Shown in pieces: positions 1 to 7,049 of a DNA stretch of 26,388 nucleotides. Below the pieces are notes generated by a model. It had not been told where the DNA came from. It saw nothing but the letters and a program-made list of their open reading frames with translations, and made no database searches. How positions within the stretch are numbered: the stretch's first letter is position 1; each line of letters opens with the position of its first letter. The position numbers and the translations under genes are program-made. This DNA comes from Methanocorpusculum sp. GTDB taxonomy: Archaea; Halobacteriota; Methanomicrobia; Methanomicrobiales; Methanocorpusculaceae. The stretch covers positions 1 through 26,388 of the forward strand of contig DALTYD010000011.1 of the NCBI GenBank assembly GCA_029986255.1, in the 5' to 3' direction.

Positions 1-560
1 TGGGAGGCAGCTTGATGGATACTGCGAATGAGGTGATCCGGATTCTAGCAACATCTCCAGTGCCAGTATTGATTGTGCCTGGTGGTGGGATCTTTGCCGA
101 CGGTGTTAGATATCTTGGGATTGATGGTACCGCGGCACACTGGATGGCCGTGGCTGCGATGGATCAATATGGGTGGTTTTTATCAACATTTGGAGTTTCA
201 GCAGTGGATGAGTGTTTGATGCCGACTGTCGGTGTGAAAATTTTTCTTCCGTATCGTTTTTTAAGAGATGTCGATCCTCTACCACATTCTTGGGATGTTA
301 CGTCTGACACTATTTCTGCGTGGATTGCAGGGCAGTTGGAGTGCCCACTGCTTCTTTTGAAATCTGTGGATGGGGTTTTGTTGGAGGATGAACTCCTTGC
401 TGAGGTACCAGAGGGTATGATCCCAGACGTGATTGATCCCTGTTGCCTGGATATTTTGCGCAAATTTGCAGTTTCTGCGAAAATAATCAATGGTCGATGT
501 CTAACTCGTATCTCTGATTATTTACGAGGATTTGAAGTTCTTGGAACTCAGTTGCCATGA
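1..560 (+). CDS. mfnE: MfnE-like amino-acid-kinase-family protein (5' end outside window)
   Basis: This is a small amino acid kinase superfamily protein. It best fits archaeal MfnE, the ATP-dependent kinase that converts [5-(aminomethyl)furan-3-yl]methyl phosphate to its diphosphate in methanofuran synthesis. The frame is open to the left edge of the window, where it reads Gly-Gly-Ser-Leu before Met-Asp-Thr. That is the tail of the usual N-terminal K-x-GGSL phosphate-binding motif, so a TTG or ATG near base 12 is not the true start and the first few residues are missing. The visible part has the nucleotide-binding stretch VPGGGIFADGVR, then AAHWMAVAAMDQYGWFL, which is typical of this family. 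It ends at TGA 558-560. The methanofuran assignment rests on family resemblance and small size. Another archaeal amino-acid kinase is possible. Confidence 0.62.
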   Translation, partial: GGSLMDTANEVIRILATSPVPVLIVPGGGIFADGVRYLGIDGTAAHWMAVAAMDQYGWFLSTFGVSAVDECLMPTVGVKIFLPYRFLRDVDPLPHSWDVTSDTISAWIAGQLECPLLLLKSVDGVLLEDELLAEVPEGMIPDVIDPCCLDILRKFAVSAKIINGRCLTRISDYLRGFEVLGTQLP

Positions 561-1029
561 TGGTCTGATCTGTGTTCGTTTATTATCCTCTTCTATTTAT
601 TGTATCTGTACTATAGGGATCCATCAATAATCCATTTTTTAAAGAAAACTACTGCATTGGTAATAAAAGACGTTTTTAACTTTGGGAGTGTAATTCTTTC
701 TGGAGACTATATTTTTATGACTATGATATTCTCGTTCTCGATAAAATTACTCAAACTCTATATTTATTGGATATAACTTGTAAGAAACGAATTGTAGTAT
801 GAACATTTCTAAAAGTGATATTCGAACTATTTGTTAATACTCCCTGTCTGATATTATGATGAAGGTGTGATGTTTTTAAATTGTTTATCTCATAGAATCC
901 TATCATCAAAAAAGGCAAGATATCTTGTTACAACCACATTAATTCCAAAAATTCTCCAATTTTATTGTCCAGATCATTGAACTTATCGTAAGTGTATTTA
1001 TGTTCTCTGTTCTATTAGCATAAATTGCT
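561..1029. other. Non-coding stretch after mfnE
   Basis: AT-rich DNA with stops in all frames, no SD-led reading frame and no RNA gene that I recognise. Together with 1030-1523 it makes a gap of about 960 bases, long for an archaeal chromosome. Confidence 0.5.
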
Positions 1030-1320
1030 ATGTGCCATTCATGCTGAAACTGGAGCTCATCGTTATGCATCTTTCCCCGATTCTTAGGTCATCTCCTAAT
1101 TCAAGGAGTTAATGCTTGGGTATTGAAGGCACTCTATAAAATGGGATATATGTGTGCGAGTCTCGTTATTATCTATCCCTCAAAATATTCGTTACACGCC
1201 ATTCCTCCTAGATCCAAATCTATGTATGATATTTTTGCCATCCAAAAAAGTCCATGACCAGAGTGATACTAATGTTCTGTGTCTCAATATGTATTGTTTG
1301 ATCTACAGTCCCAGGCATCT
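1030..1320 (+). pseudogene. Degraded mfnE-like relic
   Basis: Four short anchors match the intact mfnE-like gene in the same order and orientation. Bases 1079-1088 match 285-294. The codons for N-A-W-V around 1111-1122 match S-A-W-I at 315-326. GAT-ATT-TT at 1228 matches 450. Bases 1268-1286 match 487-505 with 13 of 19 identical. Spacings between anchors are 38/111/40 in the relic and 36/129/37 in the gene. The relic has stops and frame changes. No single anchor is significant, so the colinearity carries the case. Confidence 0.42.
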
Positions 1321-1523
1321 TTGTATGTTTTAGTATCCAAAAAATACATATTCTCGCTATATTCTTTCAAACTGCTCTCTTCATTGTTCAATATCGAATA
1401 CCTATTTCATTGTAATTATTCACTTTTTTGTTTAGATCGAAGCGAATCAATAAAGTGAGAATTTGTAATCCTGTCATTTAGAGATGATATAATAAACGGT
1501 GTGATTGTGATGATGTAATTGTG

Positions 1524-2174
1524 CTACTGTTCTTCTTTTAAGAACGTTGCAACCTCTTTGAGCATTGCTCCGGGTCGCTCGATCCTTCTTGCAATGAGGT
1601 CGACCACTGTACTCTGTACTCCTGGTAGTTTCCCGTTGTCAATCAAGAAATCATGTGGAACATTTACCTGGTCTGCTGTCACTGGCGATATCGCTCCCGA
1701 TAAATTCGCAGATGTCGATGTAATTGGACTGTCAAATTTCTCAATAATCGCCTTGGCAACAGCATGTTCAGGATATCTGATGCCAATCATACCTGTCCCA
1801 CTCGATAGTTCCGGTGGGAGACAGTTCTTCACTGGTAGAACTCCAGTCACGGGTCCTGGCAAAAACTTCTGGATAAATCTCTCGGCAAAATCATCCACAT
1901 GCGCGATCCCATAGATCATATCCACATCTGAAACAGCAACAGATATCGGTTTCCACATTGGCCGCTGTTTTGCCTCATATACCTTATATATGGCATTTTC
2001 TGATAATGCATCAGCTCCAATTCCATAGATGGTTTCCGTTGGATATACCACTAGTCCATCATGGGATAGAACTCGAACCGCTTTTTCAACCATTGTTTCC
2101 AATGCCGGTCTCAATTCTGAATGTTTAAAGTTGTAATTACAGGCAATTTTTTTTAGTTTTATCGGTTGTTTCAT
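1524..2174 (-). CDS. Threonylcarbamoyl-AMP synthase, Sua5/YrdC/YwlC family
   Basis: This enzyme makes threonylcarbamoyl-AMP from threonine, bicarbonate and ATP. It is the first step of the t6A modification at position 37 of ANN-decoding tRNAs, and the product goes to the Kae1/KEOPS complex in archaea. At 216 residues it is a single YrdC-type domain without the extra Sua5 C-terminal domain. Visible motifs are VVYPTETIYGIGADA near residue 42, the K-x-R substrate-binding segment in YEAKQRPMWKP, LPGPVTGVLP, and the S-x-N motif in TSTSANLSG. The ATG at 2174 has AGAGGA about 9 bases upstream. An internal Met (residue 28, VEKAVRVL) would match the start of shorter homologues but has a poorer ribosome site. 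No partner gene is adjacent. Confidence 0.9.
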   Translation of the reverse strand: MKQPIKLKKIACNYNFKHSELRPALETMVEKAVRVLSHDGLVVYPTETIYGIGADALSENAIYKVYEAKQRPMWKPISVAVSDVDMIYGIAHVDDFAERFIQKFLPGPVTGVLPVKNCLPPELSSGTGMIGIRYPEHAVAKAIIEKFDSPITSTSANLSGAISPVTADQVNVPHDFLIDNGKLPGVQSTVVDLIARRIERPGAMLKEVATFLKEEQ

Positions 2175-2230
2175 GGTACTATATCCTCTTATCTAGAGAG
2201 TAAAAATATCTGTGATGTTGATATATCTCC

Positions 2231-2434
2231 TTATTTTTCCTGTAGTTTGAATTGGATTAGAGTTCTGTGTTCTTCATATCCATATCCTGTGAAATATTTT
2301 CTCATATCTCTAAACATATAATTAAGGCACTTTTTTGCAATGCATGTCATTATTCTTTCCTGTCTCTTGTTCCACGATAGGACGTGGACGTACACGACTT
2401 GTTGTTCATCAATGGCGTGTGGCGTGTACATCAT
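2231..2434 (-). CDS. Possible small protein, 67 residues, unrecognised
   Basis: An ATG-ATG pair at 2434/2431 opens a 67-codon frame on the same strand as the Sua5 gene, ending 56 bases before it. The composition looks protein-like (YVHVLSWNKRQERIM, then FRDMRKYFTGYGYEEHRT). Third positions in the first half favour C and G over the AT background. GAGG lies only one to four bases before the two ATGs, which is tight for a ribosome site. There is no recognisable domain. It may be a chance open frame between tRNA-Gly and the Sua5 gene. Confidence 0.28.
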   Translation of the reverse strand: MMYTPHAIDEQQVVYVHVLSWNKRQERIMTCIAKKCLNYMFRDMRKYFTGYGYEEHRTLIQFKLQEK

Positions 2435-2613
2435 GCCTCATCTTCTGATACAAGATTTGGTTCTATCCATCCCTCTTCTTTCCATTACATCTATTGATAT
2501 TCTTTTGATTAGGTATTGTTCCGTTTTGTTTCATCGTTTTCATTTATAATAGCTATTTGTGCGCTTTCGCTCATCAGCACGTGTTTGTTATCGATGGCAT
2601 TTGAGTAAATGAG

Positions 2614-2684
2614 TGCGATAACCGGGGATCGAACCCGGATTAGAGGCTTGGGAAGCCCCTGTCATGCCATTAGACCATTATCGC
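2614..2684 (-). tRNA. tRNA-Gly (anticodon CCC)
   Basis: The minus strand folds into a complete cloverleaf of 71 bases. The acceptor stem GCGATAA pairs with TTATCGC. The anticodon stem GGGGC/GCCTC has one G-U pair and the loop TTCCCAA, giving anticodon CCC. The T arm is CCGGG/CCCGG with loop TTCGATC. The discriminator base is A and no CCA is encoded. There is no intron. The D arm GTCTAATGGCATGAC is typical of glycine tRNAs. Confidence 0.95.
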
Positions 2685-2808
2685 CTTGCATTATATCTTT
2701 TGTCCGTTCGTGAATAAAGAGGTTATCCTCTGTTTTCGACTGCATGTTAACTGTTTATCCTTTTCTCTCTCATGAACCCCCATATGCATTTATGTGCCGT
2801 GTTTCAGA

Positions 2809-2824
2809 AAAAATAATTATTTTT
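2809..2824. repeat. 16-bp A/T-only perfect palindrome upstream of dcd
   Basis: The sequence AAAAATAATTATTTTT is a perfect inverted repeat. It ends 38 bases before the dcd ATG and runs into TTTTAAAA, the most plausible TATA element for dcd. It could be an operator or simply part of an AT-rich promoter. Confidence 0.45.
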
Positions 2825-2862
2825 AAAACACTTTTTCTGTTACTGCATCATATAAATAAAAC

Positions 2863-3423
2863 ATGATTTTGGTAGACTGGGAAATCGAGGATCACATAAA
2901 GCATGGATTTATTGGCGTGGATCCATATGATCCTGCCCTTGTACAGCCGAATTCACTTGATATTCGCCTCGGAACCCATTTTGTTTGGTATGATTCTTGT
3001 GATGACATTATTGATCCTTACACAACAGAAACTATATATTCTCACACTCGAGAGCAAAAATCTTCTTATTTTGATATTCTGCCAAATCAGTTTGTTCTTG
3101 CTGAAACACTCGAAACAATCACTCTTCCTGACAATATTGTCTCATCTATCGAAGGAAAAAGCAGTGTTGCACGCCTTGGAATTGAACTCCATCAGACAGG
3201 TGGATGGATCGATGCTGGGTTTTCTGGAACAATTACTCTGGAAATGTGCAATGTTAATTCCCGTCCAGTTCGTGTTTATGCAGGGATGCCAATTGGTCAG
3301 CTTGTCTTCTATGTAACCAAACGTTGTTCCTGCCCCTACGATAAAAAACCCGATGCAAAGTATCAGAACCAAAAAAATGCAACTCTTTCGCGATATAACA
3401 TAAAATCCATTGAAAAATATTGA
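2863..3423 (+). CDS. dcd: dCTP deaminase (possibly bifunctional dCTP deaminase/dUTPase)
   Basis: This enzyme deaminates dCTP to dUTP as a thymidylate precursor. Some archaeal members also cleave dUTP to dUMP. At 186 residues it matches the Dcd/DUT trimer family. The N-terminus MILVDWEIEDHI is canonical, so the ATG start is secure. Visible motifs are VQPNSLDIRLG (28-37), GKSSVARLG (98-106, phosphate binding) and GWIDAGFSGTITLE (114-127), whose Glu127 corresponds to the catalytic glutamate. The sequence does not show whether dUTPase activity is present. There is no SD sequence. TATAAATA lies only four bases before the ATG, too close to be the TATA box of this start. An eight-T run follows the stop, so the gene is probably transcribed alone. 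Confidence 0.92.
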   Translation: MILVDWEIEDHIKHGFIGVDPYDPALVQPNSLDIRLGTHFVWYDSCDDIIDPYTTETIYSHTREQKSSYFDILPNQFVLAETLETITLPDNIVSSIEGKSSVARLGIELHQTGGWIDAGFSGTITLEMCNVNSRPVRVYAGMPIGQLVFYVTKRCSCPYDKKPDAKYQNQKNATLSRYNIKSIEKY

Positions 3424-3439
3424 ATGAAAATCATAATTC

Positions 3440-3447
3440 TTTTTTTT
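3440..3447 (+). terminator. Poly-T terminator after dcd
   Basis: Eight consecutive T residues begin 16 bases after the dcd stop, with a further T5 at 3451-3455. This is the usual archaeal oligo-T terminator form. Confidence 0.55.
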
Positions 3448-3518
3448 ACATTTTTCTTATCCTCCTATCCAGAAGGATGCCCAACTCTCATAACCTGTCC
3501 CGTTCCATATAAATAGGT

Positions 3519-4376
3519 ATGACAGTACTGGCCTGCCTAGGAGCTGGACGAATCGGTGGAGAAGTTGCTTTCCTTGCATCTGTTCTTGGTCTCGTCGATG
3601 AAATAATTTTGTACGATACGTATGAGCAGATTTACACCGCACAAAAACTTGACATCACTCATGCACTCGATATTTCTGTCTCCTGCGACTCCAAACGCTT
3701 GCGAGATGCTGATTACTGTGTTTTTTCTGCAGGAGTTGCTAGAACTCCGGAGATCAAAACCCGGGCTGATCTCCTTGATGCAAACCTACCCGTTGCTCAA
3801 AATGCAGCAAATCTACTCTCTGGATTTGGAGGATACCTTATCATTGTTACCAATCCAATGGATGTCTTTACCTGGTACTTTGCAAAACACACTGGTCTTG
3901 CACAGGAGCAGGTACTTGGATTTGGCGGCCTTTTGGACAGTCGAAGGTTTTCTCTTGCACTTTCCTCAGCTGGAATTAATGGTGATGCCTGGGTATTTGG
4001 AGAACATGGTGAACATCAGGTACCTATTTTTTCACACCTTCAAAGCACCATCTCAACCACTCTTCGTGAAGAAATTCTCACAACCATTCGCTCTTCCTCT
4101 ATGCCTATCATCAAGGGAAAATCAGGTACTATTTTTGGTCCATCGTGGCACATTTGCAGCATGATATCTGATATTCATACAGATTCGCGGCGATTAATCT
4201 CCTGCTCAATTCCTGCTGATGGAGCCTACAATATTGATGGTTGTGCACTTGGTTTACCTGTCACTCTTGGCAGAAATGGTGCCTCCATTGACGATACCTG
4301 GACTTTTGATTATTGGGAAGAGAATAAATTCTTTGAAGCAGCAGACTATCTCACAGATCTTTGTAGGAGAATCTGA
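3519..4376 (+). CDS. mdh: Malate dehydrogenase (LDH/MDH family)
   Basis: It interconverts malate and oxaloacetate with a nicotinamide cofactor. In methanogens this serves the partial TCA route. The 285-residue protein has the Rossmann motif GAGRIGG (8-14). Asp33 at the end of the second strand suggests NAD preference. Arg75 in AGVARTPEIKTR sits at the position that selects malate over lactate, and Arg82 follows. Also visible are VTNPMDVF (110-117), the LDSRRF pair Asp140/Arg143, and the catalytic His163 in GEHGEHQVP. Glu165 in that loop is less usual than the Asp or Ser of many relatives. The TGA stop shares its A with the ATG of polB, so the two are translationally coupled. No SD is seen; TATAAATA lies just before the ATG. 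Confidence 0.87.
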   Translation: MTVLACLGAGRIGGEVAFLASVLGLVDEIILYDTYEQIYTAQKLDITHALDISVSCDSKRLRDADYCVFSAGVARTPEIKTRADLLDANLPVAQNAANLLSGFGGYLIIVTNPMDVFTWYFAKHTGLAQEQVLGFGGLLDSRRFSLALSSAGINGDAWVFGEHGEHQVPIFSHLQSTISTTLREEILTTIRSSSMPIIKGKSGTIFGPSWHICSMISDIHTDSRRLISCSIPADGAYNIDGCALGLPVTLGRNGASIDDTWTFDYWEENKFFEAADYLTDLCRRI

Positions 4377-6793
4377 TGTCTAAAAACGATGCCTTTCCTG
4401 TGACTATTGCTATCAATCAAGCAGAATACACCAATGCTCCTGGGGGTCCAGTTATTCATATTTTCGGTCGAACCTCTGAAGGTATCCCTCATCATCTCCA
4501 AATAACTAATTTTCGCCCGTATTTCTGGATATGGGAGAGTGAAGCTAATCAACCTCACTTGGATAATATTGAAGTCACGCATGACAAAGCAATTTCTATT
4601 AAAGGGGAAGCACTTCGTCGCCTTTATACGGTCAAACCAACTGATGTACGAAGCGTGCGTGATCACTATCATCACTACGAAGCTGATATACCATTTGCTA
4701 CCCGCTTTTTAATCGATATTGGCCTAACTGGTGGGTTGAAAGCCCCTGCGGATGTATGTAGCTATTCTGAGCTCGTTCCAGCTGTGGTTCAATCAAAACC
4801 CCGCATATGCATGTGTGATATTGAATGTGATGATCGTAATGGATTTCCTGAACCTGAACGTGATCCGATCATCTGTCTCACATGTCACGATTCCTATGAT
4901 GATCACTACACTACATTTGTTCTCCTTGGCGATAGACCTGTGGATTACTCCACTTATTCTGGTCTTGCGAACGGTTGTTTTTCTCGTACTCATCACACCA
5001 TATGTACTTATAATACTGAAAAAGAACTCTTTACAGCATTCGTATCATACATTCAAGAAAAGGATCCTGACATACTCTCTGGTTGGAATTTTGCAAATTT
5101 CGATGCCAATTATATCCTTAAGAGAGCTGCAACCCTTGGATTCAAAACAGATGCCTTTTCACGTCTGCCTGGAATAACTGAACGAAACGCTATGCGTGGT
5201 CGTGCCATCTTTGATCTATTAACTGCCTACAAAAAAATGCAAAGCAGTCAAAAAGAATCCTATCGACTTGATGCCATTGCCGAAGAGGAACTAGGTGAGC
5301 GAAAAGTCCGTTATATAGGAACTCTAGGTGATCTTTGGAATAAAAATCCATTGAAGATGATTGAATACAATTTCAAGGATGTAGAGTTGTGCGTTGGCAT
5401 CAACCACAAAAACAACATAATCGAATTTTATCAGGAAGTTTCTCGTTACGTGGGTTGCCCACTTGATAAAGCACTTAACTCATCAAATGTTATTGACATC
5501 CTTCTCCTCCGGAAAGCATTTGGAAAATTTGTCCTCCCTTCCAAAGGAAACACTGTTGGCGATGAATTTGAAGGCGCGACAGTCTTTGCTGCAAGTAAAG
5601 GTGTCAAGGAAAATGTTATTGTACTCGACTTAAAATCTCTCTATCCAATGGCAATGATGACCTTAAATGCCTCTCCGGAAACTAAATCTTGTTCTGGTGA
5701 AATCCATGCCCCCAATGGTATTCGATTCCTTCGTCAACCTGATGGTCTTACGCGAAGCATCTTAAGTGAACTTATGATAGAACGTGATGATCGAAAAAGG
5801 CTGCGCGATACCTTTCCCTATGGTTCTCCGGAATATACGCTTTATGATATGCAACAGAATGTATTGAAGGTCATCATGAACTCTTATTATGGCGTATTAG
5901 GATTCTCGCGTTTTCGGCTTTATGATTGCGACATTGGTTCCGCCGTAACGTCTGTTGGTAGAGCTATTATCCAACATACTCGAAATATCATTACTGCTAA
6001 AGGTTATGAGGTAATCTATGGAGATACGGACTCCTGCTTTGTTCAGCTTCCAAATGTCTCCTTGGAAGATACCATGAATATTGCTCATGAACTGGAAGTC
6101 GAATTGAATGCCAGTTATATCACTTTTTCTCAAACCGTACTTAATGCGGATAGGAACTATTTCTCCATCAAATTTGAAAAGATCTATCGCAGATTTTTTC
6201 AAGGGGGGGTTAAGAAAAGGTATGCAGGCCATCTTATCTGGAAAGAAGGTCAGAATGTTGGAAAAATCGACATCACTGGTTTTGAAATGAAACGCTCTGA
6301 TTCTGCCCCAATTACTCGTGAGGTGCAGGAACGGGTGCTTGAAATGATCCTCAAGGGAAATGGGAAAGAGGAGGTTAAAGAGTACCTATCTGGGGTTCTT
6401 CGTATGTATCGTGCAGGACGCTGTCCGCTTGAAAAAGCAGGAATCCCAAGTGGTCTCAACAAATCATTGGAAGACTACACGGTTCTTGATGCCCATGGTC
6501 GTGGGGCGACATACTCAAATATGTATCTTGGAACTGACTTTAAACGTGGAAGTAAACCAAAGCGCATATACATCAAACGCTCTTATAATCCTGAAGTATA
6601 TCCGAATACAGATGTCCTCTGCTTTGAATATCCTGATCAGATCCCAGATGGAATGTTTGAGATAGACTGGGAAACCATGCTCGAAAAAACCATTAGGGCA
6701 CCATTGATTCGTATTTTTGACGCTCTTGATTGGGATTGGGATGAGTTTGATCCTACAAAAACAAAGAAAACTACATTGGATATGTTTTTTTAA
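4376..6793 (+). CDS. polB: Family B DNA polymerase (replicative/repair PolB)
   Basis: This is a template-directed DNA polymerase with a 3'-5' proofreading exonuclease, 805 residues and complete. The exonuclease motifs are CDIEC (Asp148, Glu150), GWNFANFDANYI, and YNFKDVELC. The polymerase motifs are DLKSLYP (418-424, motif A), VLKVIMNSYYGVLG (motif B), YGDTDS (548-553, motif C with both metal-binding aspartates) and GGVKKRY. There is no intein. The last eight residues, KTTLDMFF, match the hydrophobic core of a PCNA-interacting peptide but carry Lys where Gln is usual. The ATG overlaps the mdh stop by one base with AGGAGA just upstream, so it is read from the mdh transcript. A tandem repeat and a T6 run follow the stop. 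Confidence 0.96.
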   Translation: MSKNDAFPVTIAINQAEYTNAPGGPVIHIFGRTSEGIPHHLQITNFRPYFWIWESEANQPHLDNIEVTHDKAISIKGEALRRLYTVKPTDVRSVRDHYHHYEADIPFATRFLIDIGLTGGLKAPADVCSYSELVPAVVQSKPRICMCDIECDDRNGFPEPERDPIICLTCHDSYDDHYTTFVLLGDRPVDYSTYSGLANGCFSRTHHTICTYNTEKELFTAFVSYIQEKDPDILSGWNFANFDANYILKRAATLGFKTDAFSRLPGITERNAMRGRAIFDLLTAYKKMQSSQKESYRLDAIAEEELGERKVRYIGTLGDLWNKNPLKMIEYNFKDVELCVGINHKNNIIEFYQEVSRYVGCPLDKALNSSNVIDILLLRKAFGKFVLPSKGNTVGDEFEGATVFAASKGVKENVIVLDLKSLYPMAMMTLNASPETKSCSGEIHAPNGIRFLRQPDGLTRSILSELMIERDDRKRLRDTFPYGSPEYTLYDMQQNVLKVIMNSYYGVLGFSRFRLYDCDIGSAVTSVGRAIIQHTRNIITAKGYEVIYGDTDSCFVQLPNVSLEDTMNIAHELEVELNASYITFSQTVLNADRNYFSIKFEKIYRRFFQGGVKKRYAGHLIWKEGQNVGKIDITGFEMKRSDSAPITREVQERVLEMILKGNGKEEVKEYLSGVLRMYRAGRCPLEKAGIPSGLNKSLEDYTVLDAHGRGATYSNMYLGTDFKRGSKPKRIYIKRSYNPEVYPNTDVLCFEYPDQIPDGMFEIDWETMLEKTIRAPLIRIFDALDWDWDEFDPTKTKKTTLDMFF

Positions 6794-6798
6794 ACCTT

Positions 6799-6830
6799 AC
6801 CAGAATACAATATCACCAGAATACAATACT
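6799..6830. repeat. Tandem 16-bp repeat just after polB
   Basis: Two adjacent 16-base units start ACCAGAATACAATA (14 of 14 identical) and differ only in the last two bases. They sit five bases after the polB stop and run into a T6 tract at 6830-6835. Confidence 0.85.
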
Positions 6831-6835
6831 TTTTT
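6830..6835 (+). terminator. T-run after polB
   Basis: Six T residues follow the tandem repeat, 36 bases after the polB stop. They probably terminate the mdh-polB transcript. Confidence 0.4.
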
Positions 6836-6894
6836 AAACATTCTATCATGGATACCTCTCTCTTATCTTTTTGAAGAGAAAATCCATAACTAAC

Positions 6895-6982
6895 TGGGAT
6901 TTAATATTGAGACGTCGCATCATAAAGTAGCTCTAGCTCTCTTATACCGTGTTGTTCATTTATAATGTTCTTATGGCTATTT
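6895..6982 (+). pseudogene. Decayed glutamine synthetase fragment upstream of glnA
   Basis: Bases 6895-6932 match glnA bases 7579-7616 at 33 of 38 positions without gaps, and all five differences are transitions. In the glnA frame it reads L-G-F-N-I-E-T-S-H-H-K-V-A, against M-G-F-N-I-E-A-S-H-H-E-V-A in the gene. That covers the GlnA metal-binding region, with the conserved Glu changed to Lys. Similarity continues colinearly to about 6982 (ATGTTCTT then ATGGCT at 6965-6978 against 7651-7667). A stop codon precedes the match. It lies between polB and the glnA promoter, in the same orientation as glnA. Confidence 0.75.
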
Positions 6983-7018
6983 GTTGGCATGAGAATGCTT
7001 TTTATCCTCAAGTTCTAG

Positions 7019-7027
7019 TTTAATATT
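7019..7027 (+). promoter_or_regulatory. TATA box of glnA (leaderless)
   Basis: TTTAATATT is centred 27 bases before the ATG at 7050. This puts the transcription start at or next to the start codon. No SD precedes that ATG, which fits a leaderless mRNA. I found no GGAA-N6-TTCC or GGTA-N6-TACC NrpR operator near it. Confidence 0.55.
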
Positions 7028-7049
7028 GTTCCTCCTCCAACATGTAAAC

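Noticed and set aside
2340..2549. 69-codon plus-strand frame opposite the 67-codon minus-strand frame.
   Set aside because: No ribosome site, cysteine/serine-rich antisense-like composition, and it overlaps the better minus-strand candidate.
3622..4164. 180-codon frame within mdh in another frame.
   Set aside because: It is the shadow of the dehydrogenase frame, which carries all catalytic motifs.
6794..7049. NrpR-type nitrogen operator expected upstream of glnA.
   Set aside because: No GGAA-N6-TTCC or GGTA-N6-TACC sequence is present in the gap.
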